From contig JACKQE010000005.1 of assembly GCA_024233005.1 (NCBI GenBank), positions 186,001-250,000 on the forward strand: a DNA stretch of 64,000 nucleotides, read 5' to 3'. A program made the translations under genes and the position numbers. The notes below the pieces were generated by a model, which did not search any database, was not told the DNA's origin, and was given only the letters and a program-made list of their open reading frames with translations. This DNA comes from Akkermansiaceae bacterium. GTDB taxonomy: Bacteria; Verrucomicrobiota; Verrucomicrobiia; Verrucomicrobiales; DEV007. Each line of letters starts with the position of its first letter. Position 1 is the first letter of the stretch. Shown one piece after another: positions 33,780 through 41,989 of the stretch.

Positions 33780-35249
33780 ATGCACGGTCTGCCTCCCGAT
33801 TTTATCCGTCAACTTGCCTCCCGCCGGGATTGGCTGCGCCGGGTCGGCATGGGGCTCGGTGCCGTGGGATTGCAGTCCCTCCTCAGCGAGGCTCTTGGAG
33901 CGGCGCCCACTGCGGGTCAGGAGGGTGGGGTCGCCCTTTCCCCGTTTGCTCCGAAACAGCCCCATTTCCCGGCCCGGGCCAAGCATGTCATCCATCTTTT
34001 CGCAAATGGAGGTCCGAGCCAGGTCGATACTTTCGATCCCAAGCCGATGCTGACCAAATACCACGGACAGCAGCTCCCTGGGGAGCACCTCAAGACCGAG
34101 CGCCAAACGGGTGCCGCCATGGGATCGCCCTTTGCCTTCCGCAAATATGGACAAAGCGGCATTGAAGTGAGCGATCTCTTTCAAAATGTCGCCCGGCATG
34201 TCGATGACATGTGCATTGTGCGGTCCATGCATGCCCTGGTCCCGAACCATGAGCCTTCTCTCATGCTGATGAATTCCGGTGCCGAGCGCGTTAGCATCGT
34301 CCGTCCCAGCGTCGGTGCCTGGGTGACTTACGGATTGGGGACCGAAAACCAAAATCTGCCGGGTTTTGTGGCTCTCTGCCCCGGCGGGGTTCCGATTGTG
34401 GAAACCCAGAACTGGCGTTCTGCATTCCTCCCCGGCGCCTACCAAGGGACCCACATTGACACCAAAGAGCCCGATGTCACCAAGCTGATTGCCAACCTGA
34501 AAAACACTTCGTTGACGCAGGAACTGCAGCGCGGGCAACTCGACCTCATCCAGGCCCTCAACCAGAAACATCTCGCCACCCGTCAGGGAGATCCGGAGCT
34601 GGAAGCCCGCATCCAGAGCTACGAACTCGCCTACCGGATGCAAATGGAAGCAACCGATGCTTTCGATGTTGAGCGGGAGCCTGATCATATCCGTGATTTG
34701 TATGGACGCGACCTCCAGGGGCGGCAAATGCTGATCGCGCGACGTCTCATCGAGCGGGGGGTCCGCTTTGTCCAAGTCTGGCATGGCGCCGGACAGCCCT
34801 GGGACAGCCACAATCAGATCGAGAAAGAGCATGGGCGTCTCGCCAAGGAGTGTGACCAGGCGATCGGCGCGCTGCTCACCGATTTGAAACAGCGCGGCTT
34901 GCTGGAAGACACGCTGGTCATGTGGGGGGGCGAATTCGGCCGCACCCCGACGGTGGAACTCCCCACTCCGGGGGCCAATGCGCCGGACACCAAGTTGGGA
35001 CGGGATCACAACCATCACGGATTCACCATGTGGTTCGCCGGCGGCGGTGTGAAAGGGGGCACGATTCATGGATCGACGGATGAATTCGGGTTCCGGGCTC
35101 AGGAGAATCCCACTTCAGTCCATGATATTCATGCCACCCTGCTGCATTTGCTGGGCTTTGATCATACGCATCTGACGTTCCGCTATGCGGGCCGGGACTT
35201 CCGCCTGACGGATGTCTACGGTGAGGTCTTGCACTCGATCCTTGCCTGA
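33780..35249 (+). CDS. DUF1501 protein with Tat signal
   Basis: 489 residues from the ATG at 33780 (a frame from 33750 adds ten residues). The Tat motif is SRRDWLRRVGMGLGAVGL. The body is typical DUF1501: AKHVIHLFANGGPSQVDTFDPK, then SLMLMNSG, LWGGEFGRTPT and HNHHGFTMWFAGGGVKGG. The fold is of the alkaline-phosphatase/sulfatase superfamily, but the role is unproven. Most such genes follow a DUF1549/DUF1553 gene. This one stands alone, preceded by a divergent glycosyltransferase. Confidence 0.9.
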   Translation: MHGLPPDFIRQLASRRDWLRRVGMGLGAVGLQSLLSEALGAAPTAGQEGGVALSPFAPKQPHFPARAKHVIHLFANGGPSQVDTFDPKPMLTKYHGQQLPGEHLKTERQTGAAMGSPFAFRKYGQSGIEVSDLFQNVARHVDDMCIVRSMHALVPNHEPSLMLMNSGAERVSIVRPSVGAWVTYGLGTENQNLPGFVALCPGGVPIVETQNWRSAFLPGAYQGTHIDTKEPDVTKLIANLKNTSLTQELQRGQLDLIQALNQKHLATRQGDPELEARIQSYELAYRMQMEATDAFDVEREPDHIRDLYGRDLQGRQMLIARRLIERGVRFVQVWHGAGQPWDSHNQIEKEHGRLAKECDQAIGALLTDLKQRGLLEDTLVMWGGEFGRTPTVELPTPGANAPDTKLGRDHNHHGFTMWFAGGGVKGGTIHGSTDEFGFRAQENPTSVHDIHATLLHLLGFDHTHLTFRYAGRDFRLTDVYGEVLHSILA

Positions 35250-35333
35250 AACGGTCTGGAAGATCGCATTTTTTCGCCCGCCATAAGCATTTTCGCCTTT
35301 TCCAGGGCCATTCCATGGCGTTTCCTTGGCATC

Positions 35334-36248
35334 ATGGTTCACAAGGTCATGCTCTCCCCGGACGGCCCCAAGGTCTCCGAAATCGTTTACGGCACCTGGC
35401 GACTGCTGGAGGGGGATCCATCTCCCACCACAGACGCGCTGATTGAGCGTTTCGAATGGTGCGAAGAGTTGGGATTGAGCACCCTGGATACGGCTGAAAT
35501 TTACGGATCCTACCAAGTCGAGGCCGCCATCGGGGAAGTCTTCAAAGCCCGGCCCTCCTGGCGTGATTCGTTCGAAATCATCACCAAATGCGGTATTGAT
35601 GTGCCTTCCGAGGAGAAAGGAGACGCCTCCATTGCCCATTACAATGCCACCGCAGCCAACCTGCGGCTGTGCGCCGAAAAATCCCTCAAACTTCTCCACA
35701 CCGACCACCTCGACGTCCTGCTGGTGCATCGACCGGACTGGCTGACCAGTGCCGATGAAACGGCCTCGGCGATCGAAAAGCTCCTCGACGACGGTCTGGT
35801 CCTGCATGTCGGCGTTTCGAATTATACCCGCGACCAGTTGGAACTGCTCAATTCCCGGCTGGAAGCTCCGGTGGTGACCAACCAGGTGGAGGTCAGCCTT
35901 CTCCATATGGATGCGTTGGATGACGGAACGCTGGCCCAGTGTGAACAATCCCGGATCCGTCCCATGGCTTGGTCACCCTTGGGAGGGGGGCGGCTTTTCG
36001 ATCCGAACAACGAAAGCGGGGTTCGGATCCGGAAATGCATGGATGAAATGCGTGGGCGCTACGGGGATGCCGAGGACGATGCCCTGGCCTTCGCCTGGGT
36101 CATGGCCCATCCCTCCAAGCCGGTCCCCATCATTGGGTCGAATCAAGAAAAGCGGATCCGCTCGCAGGCTTCGGCCGCAGGCATCAAGATGGAGCGCCAG
36201 GACTGGTATGCCCTGTGGAGTGCCGCCAAAGGTCACGGCGTCCCTTGA
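35334..36248 (+). CDS. Aldo/keto reductase (YdhF-like)
   Basis: 304 residues. The catalytic tetrad of the family is recognisable: Asp and Tyr in LDTAEIYGSYQVE, Lys in EIITKCGI, His in LLVHRPDW. The nucleotide-binding end has VPIIGSNQEKRI, typical for the YdhF subgroup that binds NADP(H). It reduces carbonyl compounds; substrate unknown. It lies 84 bp after the DUF1501 gene on the same strand and converges with the alcohol dehydrogenase 10 bp away. Confidence 0.93.
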   Translation: MVHKVMLSPDGPKVSEIVYGTWRLLEGDPSPTTDALIERFEWCEELGLSTLDTAEIYGSYQVEAAIGEVFKARPSWRDSFEIITKCGIDVPSEEKGDASIAHYNATAANLRLCAEKSLKLLHTDHLDVLLVHRPDWLTSADETASAIEKLLDDGLVLHVGVSNYTRDQLELLNSRLEAPVVTNQVEVSLLHMDALDDGTLAQCEQSRIRPMAWSPLGGGRLFDPNNESGVRIRKCMDEMRGRYGDAEDDALAFAWVMAHPSKPVPIIGSNQEKRIRSQASAAGIKMERQDWYALWSAAKGHGVP

Positions 36249-36258
36249 CGCGAGCGGT

Positions 36259-37431
36259 TCACCAAGCCGCGCGATAGAGGGCCAGCAATTCCGGCTCACC
36301 GACCATCACGGGATTGAACTGGGCCGTCCATTGCCTGGCGGCTTCCACAGCCAGTTCCGGAAGGGCCTCGATGGGAACTCCGTGATCGCGGAGCCTGGTC
36401 TGCACGCCTGCCTTGCCAAGCAGGTGACCAAGCCTCCAGACGAGCGGTTCGTCTCCCAAGGCAGCATAAACAGCGGCTGCGGCAGGGCTGCCGGCTGCGT
36501 TGAGGGTCACGACGTGCGGCAGCATGATCCCCACTGCGATGCCGTGGATGATCTGGAACCGGGCCGTCAAAGGATTGGCACAGGAATGGGCGGCCCCCAG
36601 CATGCTGGTTTCGATCGCAGTGCCCGCATAGGCGGCCCCAAGATGGACCCGGGCGCGCGCGGTGAGGTCGGTGGGATTCTCAAAGACCCGGTCCAATCCC
36701 TTGTCGAGCAGTTGCCAGGCGAGTCGGGAATAGGCCAGAGAGCTCTCGCTGCGTTTGTTGCAGACCGCCGTCTCCAGGGCGTGGGCGACCGCATCAATCC
36801 CCGTGGCCGCGGTGACCCGCGGAGGGAGCGTCACCGTCAGTTCCGGATCCAGCAGGGCGACTTTGGCGGCCGCCTTTTTGTCCCCACAGGCCATTTTGAT
36901 GTGAGTCTCGGCATCGGCAATCAGAGCGAATGACTGGCATTCACTGCCGGTCCCGGACGTCGTGGGAATGGCGATGAGAGGGATCATCGGTAGGGTGGCT
37001 TTGCCCACTCCCCAGTAATCACGCATTTCTCCTCCATTGGTGAGGAGAAAGTTACAACCTTTGGCGGTGTCCATGCTGCTGCCGCCTCCCAATCCTACAA
37101 TGAGGTCAATGTCAGCCTCCCGGGCCACCGACAGACAGCGGTCAACGTCCAGCGTGGTGGGATTCTCATGAACATCGGAGAACAGCGTCACCGAGAGGCC
37201 TGCGGCTTCCAAAGAAGCCTGGGCTCGTCCGGCGTGTCCGACCGCGAGAATACCGGGATCGGTTACCAACAGCACTCGTCGGCCTCCCAGCGCCGCTGCT
37301 TTGGTGCCCACCTGCTCCAAGGAGCCGGCCCCAAAGACGACTTCCGTCGCGATGTGGGCGAAATGCCGCACGTCCTCCGGAGCATCGCTGTCCCGGCACA
37401 ATGCCTCAATGGTGAGCGCGTCGGCGGACAT
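36259..37431 (-). CDS. Iron-containing alcohol dehydrogenase
   Basis: 390 residues from the ATG at 37431. Group III Fe-ADH features: the cofactor site GLGGGSSMDTAKG, PTTSGTGSECQSFAL, and the metal ligands in GIDAVAHALETAV, LGAAHSCANPL and HGIAVGIMLPHVV. It reduces an aldehyde to an alcohol (or the reverse) with NAD(P)H. It begins 17 bp after the aldehyde dehydrogenase stop, so it is the third gene of an operon with the ligase (38934-40019) and dehydrogenase. In that context it probably takes the aldehyde made by the upstream enzymes to the alcohol. Confidence 0.93.
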   Translation of the reverse strand: MSADALTIEALCRDSDAPEDVRHFAHIATEVVFGAGSLEQVGTKAAALGGRRVLLVTDPGILAVGHAGRAQASLEAAGLSVTLFSDVHENPTTLDVDRCLSVAREADIDLIVGLGGGSSMDTAKGCNFLLTNGGEMRDYWGVGKATLPMIPLIAIPTTSGTGSECQSFALIADAETHIKMACGDKKAAAKVALLDPELTVTLPPRVTAATGIDAVAHALETAVCNKRSESSLAYSRLAWQLLDKGLDRVFENPTDLTARARVHLGAAYAGTAIETSMLGAAHSCANPLTARFQIIHGIAVGIMLPHVVTLNAAGSPAAAAVYAALGDEPLVWRLGHLLGKAGVQTRLRDHGVPIEALPELAVEAARQWTAQFNPVMVGEPELLALYRAAW

Positions 37432-37448
37432 TCGGAAATCTCCCGGGC

Positions 37449-38888
37449 TCAGGCACTCAGGGCGATCTGGAAGGAGCGCCGGGTGTAGAGGAATTCGAAG
37501 AGATTCCCTTCGTGAGGTTGGTCCCACTGAATCCGGTTGGTTGGGACATTTCCGATGTTCAACCGGTCGATCGTGGCACAGTCAAAGAGCTGGTTGATCC
37601 AGTCCATGTCGCGGGTGATTGCGGTGACCACCAGAGAGGGGCCGATTTTGTCGAGCATTTCCGACTGGGGGCATTCCACCACGCTGGCGAAGGGGAAGAG
37701 GAATTCGCGGATCGCAAGATCCTGATCGAAGCTTTGGCAGCGGACCAGGGTGGGCTGAAGATAATTCATGCCGTCCCGTTCCTGAAACCGTTCGCCTTCG
37801 CGGAACTCCGCGGTGACATCCGTGGCGCCGCCGCTCTTGAGGCCGCTTTCGACAGCCTCGTTGATCCATTCGGCGAACTTGGGGTTGGCAAAGCCTGAAA
37901 GGCGGGCCTCGGGATCGTCCTGCGCCAAAGGCTTGATCTCTGCCAGACGCTGCGCCACCACTTTAGCGATCTCGTCGCCATACTTTGGCACTACGACGGT
38001 TGACGTGCAGATGCAGCTGCGTCCGGAGTTGGCGGAAATGCTCTCCACAATGGTGTCGACATAATCCCGCCAATTTTCGATCTCGTCCTCACCGATGAGG
38101 AGCTTGGAGTAGCCGGTGCCATGAACCTCGATCCGGGGATCATGCTCATACTGCTTCACCGTGCTGTCGTCACCGAACAGCATGACCCGTCCGGCCCGGC
38201 GGATGATCACCCCGGATCCATCGTGCTGGGTCGGATAGAGACTGAACGCCTCGGGAGGACATCCGGCTTTGATGAAGGCTTGGATGACGCGCCACGGAGT
38301 CCACGGCTCCTCCCTTCCGGGTTTGAGGAGCACGGGCACTTTCATCGCAATGGAGGGAATCCAAAGCGCATTGACGGCCGGCGAATTGCTCGGCAGAATG
38401 ACCGCCAACTCGTTGGTCGATGCTGAAAAGCTCACCGGGGAACCTCCCTGTTCGCCATATCCCTTGTCCAGCACCGCGATATCAAGGCCGCGGGTCAGTC
38501 CTCGGAAGATCGTGTCGATCTGTCCGAAAATGCCGCCGAGCCGCTTCATGTTCATACGGATGAGGGAGTGGGGCAAGCCGCTGGTGGCTGCCAGCGAGAG
38601 GACATAATCTTCGGGTGACTGCAGGGCTCCGTCGACGCCGATCGGAAGGTCATCATGGAGGAAAATTTCCCCTGCCTTTTTGGTGATTTCGATCAGGTCC
38701 TCCGATTTCATGGCCTTGAGGATGGCCCGGGCCTGTCCCATCTTCTGGAGGTCGTATTTGATCATGTCCGCGCAGGCGAAACTGATCTCGGCCGCCGCCT
38801 CAGTCGAGCCCAACCGGTTCACCGTCTGGACGTCGAGAGACTTGTAAACGCGGCCCTGCCGCAGGATGGGAATATGAGGAGCAGACAT
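37449..38888 (-). CDS. Aldehyde dehydrogenase family protein, possibly acyl-reducing
   Basis: 479 residues. The ALDH fold is visible: nucleotide-binding VILPSNSPAVNALWIPSIAM with LLKPGREEPWTP, a GDDSTVKQYE segment, the Glu block EVHGTGYSKLLI, and the catalytic Cys in NSGRSCICTST. The active-site text is not that of normal NAD-dependent oxidisers (no GQ.C or LELGGK), and resembles acyl-reducing ALDHs such as LuxC more. With the acyl ligase upstream and Fe-ADH downstream, I infer it reduces an activated acyl group to the aldehyde. The direct substrate is unknown. Confidence 0.85.
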   Translation of the reverse strand: MSAPHIPILRQGRVYKSLDVQTVNRLGSTEAAAEISFACADMIKYDLQKMGQARAILKAMKSEDLIEITKKAGEIFLHDDLPIGVDGALQSPEDYVLSLAATSGLPHSLIRMNMKRLGGIFGQIDTIFRGLTRGLDIAVLDKGYGEQGGSPVSFSASTNELAVILPSNSPAVNALWIPSIAMKVPVLLKPGREEPWTPWRVIQAFIKAGCPPEAFSLYPTQHDGSGVIIRRAGRVMLFGDDSTVKQYEHDPRIEVHGTGYSKLLIGEDEIENWRDYVDTIVESISANSGRSCICTSTVVVPKYGDEIAKVVAQRLAEIKPLAQDDPEARLSGFANPKFAEWINEAVESGLKSGGATDVTAEFREGERFQERDGMNYLQPTLVRCQSFDQDLAIREFLFPFASVVECPQSEMLDKIGPSLVVTAITRDMDWINQLFDCATIDRLNIGNVPTNRIQWDQPHEGNLFEFLYTRRSFQIALSA

Positions 38889-38933
38889 GATGACAAAGGA
38901 ACTGCTGAGGAATGAGGGGCGGGGGAGGATCGA

Positions 38934-40019
38934 TCAATAAACGCCTTCGATGACCGTCTTGGTCATGGCACCAAAGGGGCGGACATCTCCGACACCGTCC
39001 CACGGATATTTCGCATGGGGTTTGCGCCGGATGGCTTCATCCCGCTCCAGGAATCGTGGCATGAAGAACTCCTTGGTCAGGGTGGTCAGCTCGACCCGTC
39101 CGTATTCTCCGTAATCCTTGGTGATCTCCGTATTGTCGGCATCGACAATCCGAAGCACCGCGCGGGGTTGCGGAGCGTAGTAGGTCACGCTGTATTGGTT
39201 CTGCTTCAGTTCCTCCGGAATGCTCACGGCGAGGCCCATCAGAGTGTTGCCGTAGGTGGGGACGAATTGAGCCTTGTCTTCGAGAACCTCCTCCTGGAGA
39301 AATCTCACGTATTCCGGAGTCATCGAGGTGCCCCCGCAGAAACAGCCCCGGAGGCCATGGCTGGGGATGGAGATGCGTTCCCCGATGCTGGCGAGCAGCT
39401 TCGGGGTGGTGAAGATGCACTTGATGTCCCGGTGTTTGATGATTTCCACCGCCTGCTCCATGACATGGGCCTGATAGCGTTCCGCTTGGTCGTATTCCTT
39501 GCGCAGGATGAGTTTTTTGACCCAGCGGGGATCGAGGTCCACAAAGTAACAACTGCCACCACGGTGGTTGGCGAGATGTTCCACCGCGAGTCGGAGACGG
39601 CGGGGACCGGTCGGTCCGACCATGATCCAGTTTCCTCCCCGGGGGAAAAACTCGTCACTCAGGGTGTCGGAGAACTGCTCGTAATCGTGCTTGTAGTCGT
39701 CCCAGCCCACCCGTTGCTTGGGAAGACCAGTCGTGCCGCCGGTCTCAAAGACATTGAACGGCCGGTATTTATAGGCATTGGGGACAAACCGTTCGTTCTT
39801 TTCATCCCTGAGCCACTCGTCCTGGAAGTGGGGAAACTTGATGATGTCTTCATAACCTTTGATTTCCTGGCGGGGGTCCCATCCTGCTGTTTTGGCCCAG
39901 TCGAGCCAGAAGGGACATCCCGTTTCCGGGGAGAAATGCCATTGAATGGTTTCGCGCACCTGCGCGTCAAGTTGGCTGCGTGCTTCGTCTGGACTCATTG
40001 TTACGGGAAGGGATGTCAA
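38934..40019 (-). CDS. PaaK/LuxE-like adenylate-forming ligase
   Basis: 361 residues, shorter than PaaK (about 430). The adenylation phosphate loop is FETGGTTGLPKQRVG (about residues 91-105), a nucleotide-binding segment is YGNTLMGLAVS, and GEYGRVELTTL with FLERDEAIRR follows. It activates a carboxylic acid as acyl-AMP and passes it to an acceptor (CoA or an enzyme Cys). The C-terminal lid is short, like LuxE-type acyl-protein synthetases. First gene in a three-gene operon with an ALDH (45 bp later) and Fe-ADH, a set that could reduce a carboxylic acid to an alcohol. Whether the acid is fatty or aromatic cannot be decided from sequence alone. Confidence 0.83.
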   Translation of the reverse strand: MTSLPVTMSPDEARSQLDAQVRETIQWHFSPETGCPFWLDWAKTAGWDPRQEIKGYEDIIKFPHFQDEWLRDEKNERFVPNAYKYRPFNVFETGGTTGLPKQRVGWDDYKHDYEQFSDTLSDEFFPRGGNWIMVGPTGPRRLRLAVEHLANHRGGSCYFVDLDPRWVKKLILRKEYDQAERYQAHVMEQAVEIIKHRDIKCIFTTPKLLASIGERISIPSHGLRGCFCGGTSMTPEYVRFLQEEVLEDKAQFVPTYGNTLMGLAVSIPEELKQNQYSVTYYAPQPRAVLRIVDADNTEITKDYGEYGRVELTTLTKEFFMPRFLERDEAIRRKPHAKYPWDGVGDVRPFGAMTKTVIEGVY

Positions 40020-40050
40020 AGTAGGAGCAGGTGGTCTCCCTGCAGGAGAA

Positions 40051-40083
40051 TCCTTCTCCCCGGAGGTGCTCCGAAGAGAAGGA
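40051..40083 (-). terminator. Stem-loop after the PQQ-like lipoprotein gene
   Basis: TCCTTCTC (40051-40058) pairs with GAGAAGGA (40076-40083), and CGGAG (40061-40065) pairs inside with CTCCG (40069-40073). It lies between the stop at 40110 and the ligase start at 40019 on the same strand. There is no T tract, so it may be an RNA-stabilising or partial termination structure. GGAGAA at 40045-40050 offers an alternative pairing. Confidence 0.5.
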
Positions 40084-40109
40084 GAGGCGCCGCCAGTGCG
40101 GCCAACAGC

Positions 40110-41954
40110 TTATTTTTGGAAAGCGTAGAGATGCGTTTCAGTCATGATGTAGAGCGTTCCGTTGGCCACGATCGGGGTCGAGAAAATGGGGGCGGGAAAC
40201 TCCACCGTGGAGATTTCTTTCTTTTCCTTGCCGGCGGCAAGGATGATGAGTTCGCCGTCCTCATTGCCGATCAGCACCTTGCCGTCAACCACCATGGTGG
40301 ATCCCCAGATGTGGGAAAGCGTGTCATGAAACCAGTATTCCTTGCCGGTCTCGGCATCAATGCAGAAGACTTTGCCGGAATAATCCGAGATGTAGATAAG
40401 GCCATCGACGATCGAGGGGGTGGAGATGGTGCGTCCGATTCCTTTGAACTGCCAGACGATCGCGTCCTGTCCTTTTCCTTTGGAGGGATCGATGCAGGTG
40501 AGGCAACCCACCCCTTCACCGTGTTCGGGATCCTGACCAATGGCGACATAGACCTTGTTGTTGTAAGCCACCGGCGAAGCGATGATCTCACTCGGACCGG
40601 GATAGGTGGCATATTTGATGGGCTCCCCCTTGTCGTCGAAACGGTATTCCTTCGGGCAGCAGTCGACCTTCCAAAGTTCCTTCAGAACGTCAAAGCCTTC
40701 GGCGTCCTTGGTCGTCTCAAGTCCGAAGCCGTAAGTAAAGCTGTCGCCCGCGCCAAATAGCACGGTTTTGACTCCACTGAGCTCGGCATAGCCCGGAGAG
40801 GACCAGTTGCAGTGCATGATGTTTTTGCCGATTCCCGAGGCTTCTTCACCAACCAGGGCGCCGGTTTCCTTGTTCAGCGCGATGATGCAAGGTGCTTGGG
40901 GGGCGGGAAGATTGAGATGGGACCAGTCGACCCCGTTGGAAGTGGAGGCGAAGACTTTGTCACCGGCGATCACCACGCTGCTGCTGGTGACGTTGTGGGG
41001 GAAGACGCCGAGTTCACCACGCATGTCAAATCCCCAGATGATGTCCGCATCTCCGGGCCCGATTTCGACGGGCTTGGCATTGGCCATGCCATCGAGACCT
41101 CCCGTGATGTATTTGGCTTCATCCTGAAAGGGGCCGTCATTGCCATCCTCCATGCCATAGACATCCAGGCAGAGGATTTCCCCGCGGTTGGTCACCACGT
41201 AGGCGTATTTTCCTTCGATTTGGGCCGAGGAGCAAATCCCGAGGTATTCCCAGTCGGAGACTTTGCCGGCGCCGAGTTTGGGGACCGCGAGCTGCCAGAG
41301 ATACTTGCCGGTTGCTTCGTCGAAGGCCATCAAGATGCCCCGGTCGCCCGTGGCATTGGGATTGCGGGGGACTTCATTGTTGGTGCCCACAAAAACCCGG
41401 CCTCCCTCGATGGTGGGGGTGCCATAGGCATGAGAGCCAAGTTTGGCCACCCACTTGAGATGCTTGCCGGTGGCGAGATCGATTTCTTCCTTGTCGTTCA
41501 TCGTCCCGGGATTGATGTCGTCGGGAATACCCGTGGCCGAAGACGACATGTTGTTGTGGCCATCGCGGCCCCAGCGGGCCCAGTTGCCACCTCCCGGACC
41601 TGCGGCTGCAGCGGCGTCAGCAGGAGCCGGAGTAGCCGCGGGAGCCGGAGTGGCAGCAGGAGCCGGAGTGGCAGCAGGAGCCGGAGTGGCAGCAGGAGCC
41701 GGAGTGGCCTGGGTGGAAGGAGCCGCAGGTTCTGCCGGAGGAGCATCAACTTTCGGCTTTTCCGGTGCGTCGGCCGGTTTGGGGGCGTCGGCCTTCGGCG
41801 GAGTGACGGGAGCCGGTGCGGTCTTGACATCTGTACCGGTGGTGTCCTTTGCCGGAGGAGGAGTCGCCGGTGCATCCTTGGCGGGTTCCTCACCGCAGGA
41901 AACCGCCAGGAGGGCCGTCGCGGCGAGCGCTGTGAGCTTGTTGAAAGTAGTCAT
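40110..41954 (-). CDS. PQQ-like beta-propeller lipoprotein
   Basis: 614 residues from the ATG at 41954, which gives a lipoprotein signal (LAATALLAVSC, lipid Cys at 20). A Pro/Ala linker (about 22-120) holds repeated ATPAPA units. The propeller follows: WARWGRDGHNNMSSS, LKWVAKLGSHAYGTPTIEGG, FDEATGKYLWQLAVPKLG, FVGTNNEV. Blades look like 'outer membrane protein assembly factor BamB' and quinoprotein repeats; no PQQ-ligand motif is certain. Lipid-anchored, probably outer membrane or periplasm face. It follows the 41990 gene by 35 bp and is probably co-transcribed and related by duplication. Confidence 0.85.
   Translation of the reverse strand: MTTFNKLTALAATALLAVSCGEEPAKDAPATPPPAKDTTGTDVKTAPAPVTPPKADAPKPADAPEKPKVDAPPAEPAAPSTQATPAPAATPAPAATPAPAATPAPAATPAPADAAAAAGPGGGNWARWGRDGHNNMSSSATGIPDDINPGTMNDKEEIDLATGKHLKWVAKLGSHAYGTPTIEGGRVFVGTNNEVPRNPNATGDRGILMAFDEATGKYLWQLAVPKLGAGKVSDWEYLGICSSAQIEGKYAYVVTNRGEILCLDVYGMEDGNDGPFQDEAKYITGGLDGMANAKPVEIGPGDADIIWGFDMRGELGVFPHNVTSSSVVIAGDKVFASTSNGVDWSHLNLPAPQAPCIIALNKETGALVGEEASGIGKNIMHCNWSSPGYAELSGVKTVLFGAGDSFTYGFGLETTKDAEGFDVLKELWKVDCCPKEYRFDDKGEPIKYATYPGPSEIIASPVAYNNKVYVAIGQDPEHGEGVGCLTCIDPSKGKGQDAIVWQFKGIGRTISTPSIVDGLIYISDYSGKVFCIDAETGKEYWFHDTLSHIWGSTMVVDGKVLIGNEDGELIILAAGKEKKEISTVEFPAPIFSTPIVANGTLYIMTETHLYAFQK
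41620..41708. repeat. 18-bp tandem repeat encoding ATPAPA units
   Basis: Four to five near-identical 18-bp units (unit starts GCAGGAGCCGGAGTGGCA on the plus strand) inside the lipoprotein linker. Being a multiple of three, length changes would keep the frame. Confidence 0.85.
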
Positions 41955-41989
41955 GGTCTTGAGGTTTTGGCTGGGCTGGGATGGGAGAA

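Noticed and set aside
33768..35069. A 433-codon minus-strand frame opposite the DUF1501 gene
   Set aside because: Antisense shadow; the plus strand has a Tat signal and all DUF1501 blocks.
41600..41720. Short regular repeats as a CRISPR array
   Set aside because: The units are contiguous without spacers and in frame inside a coding sequence; no cas genes are present.
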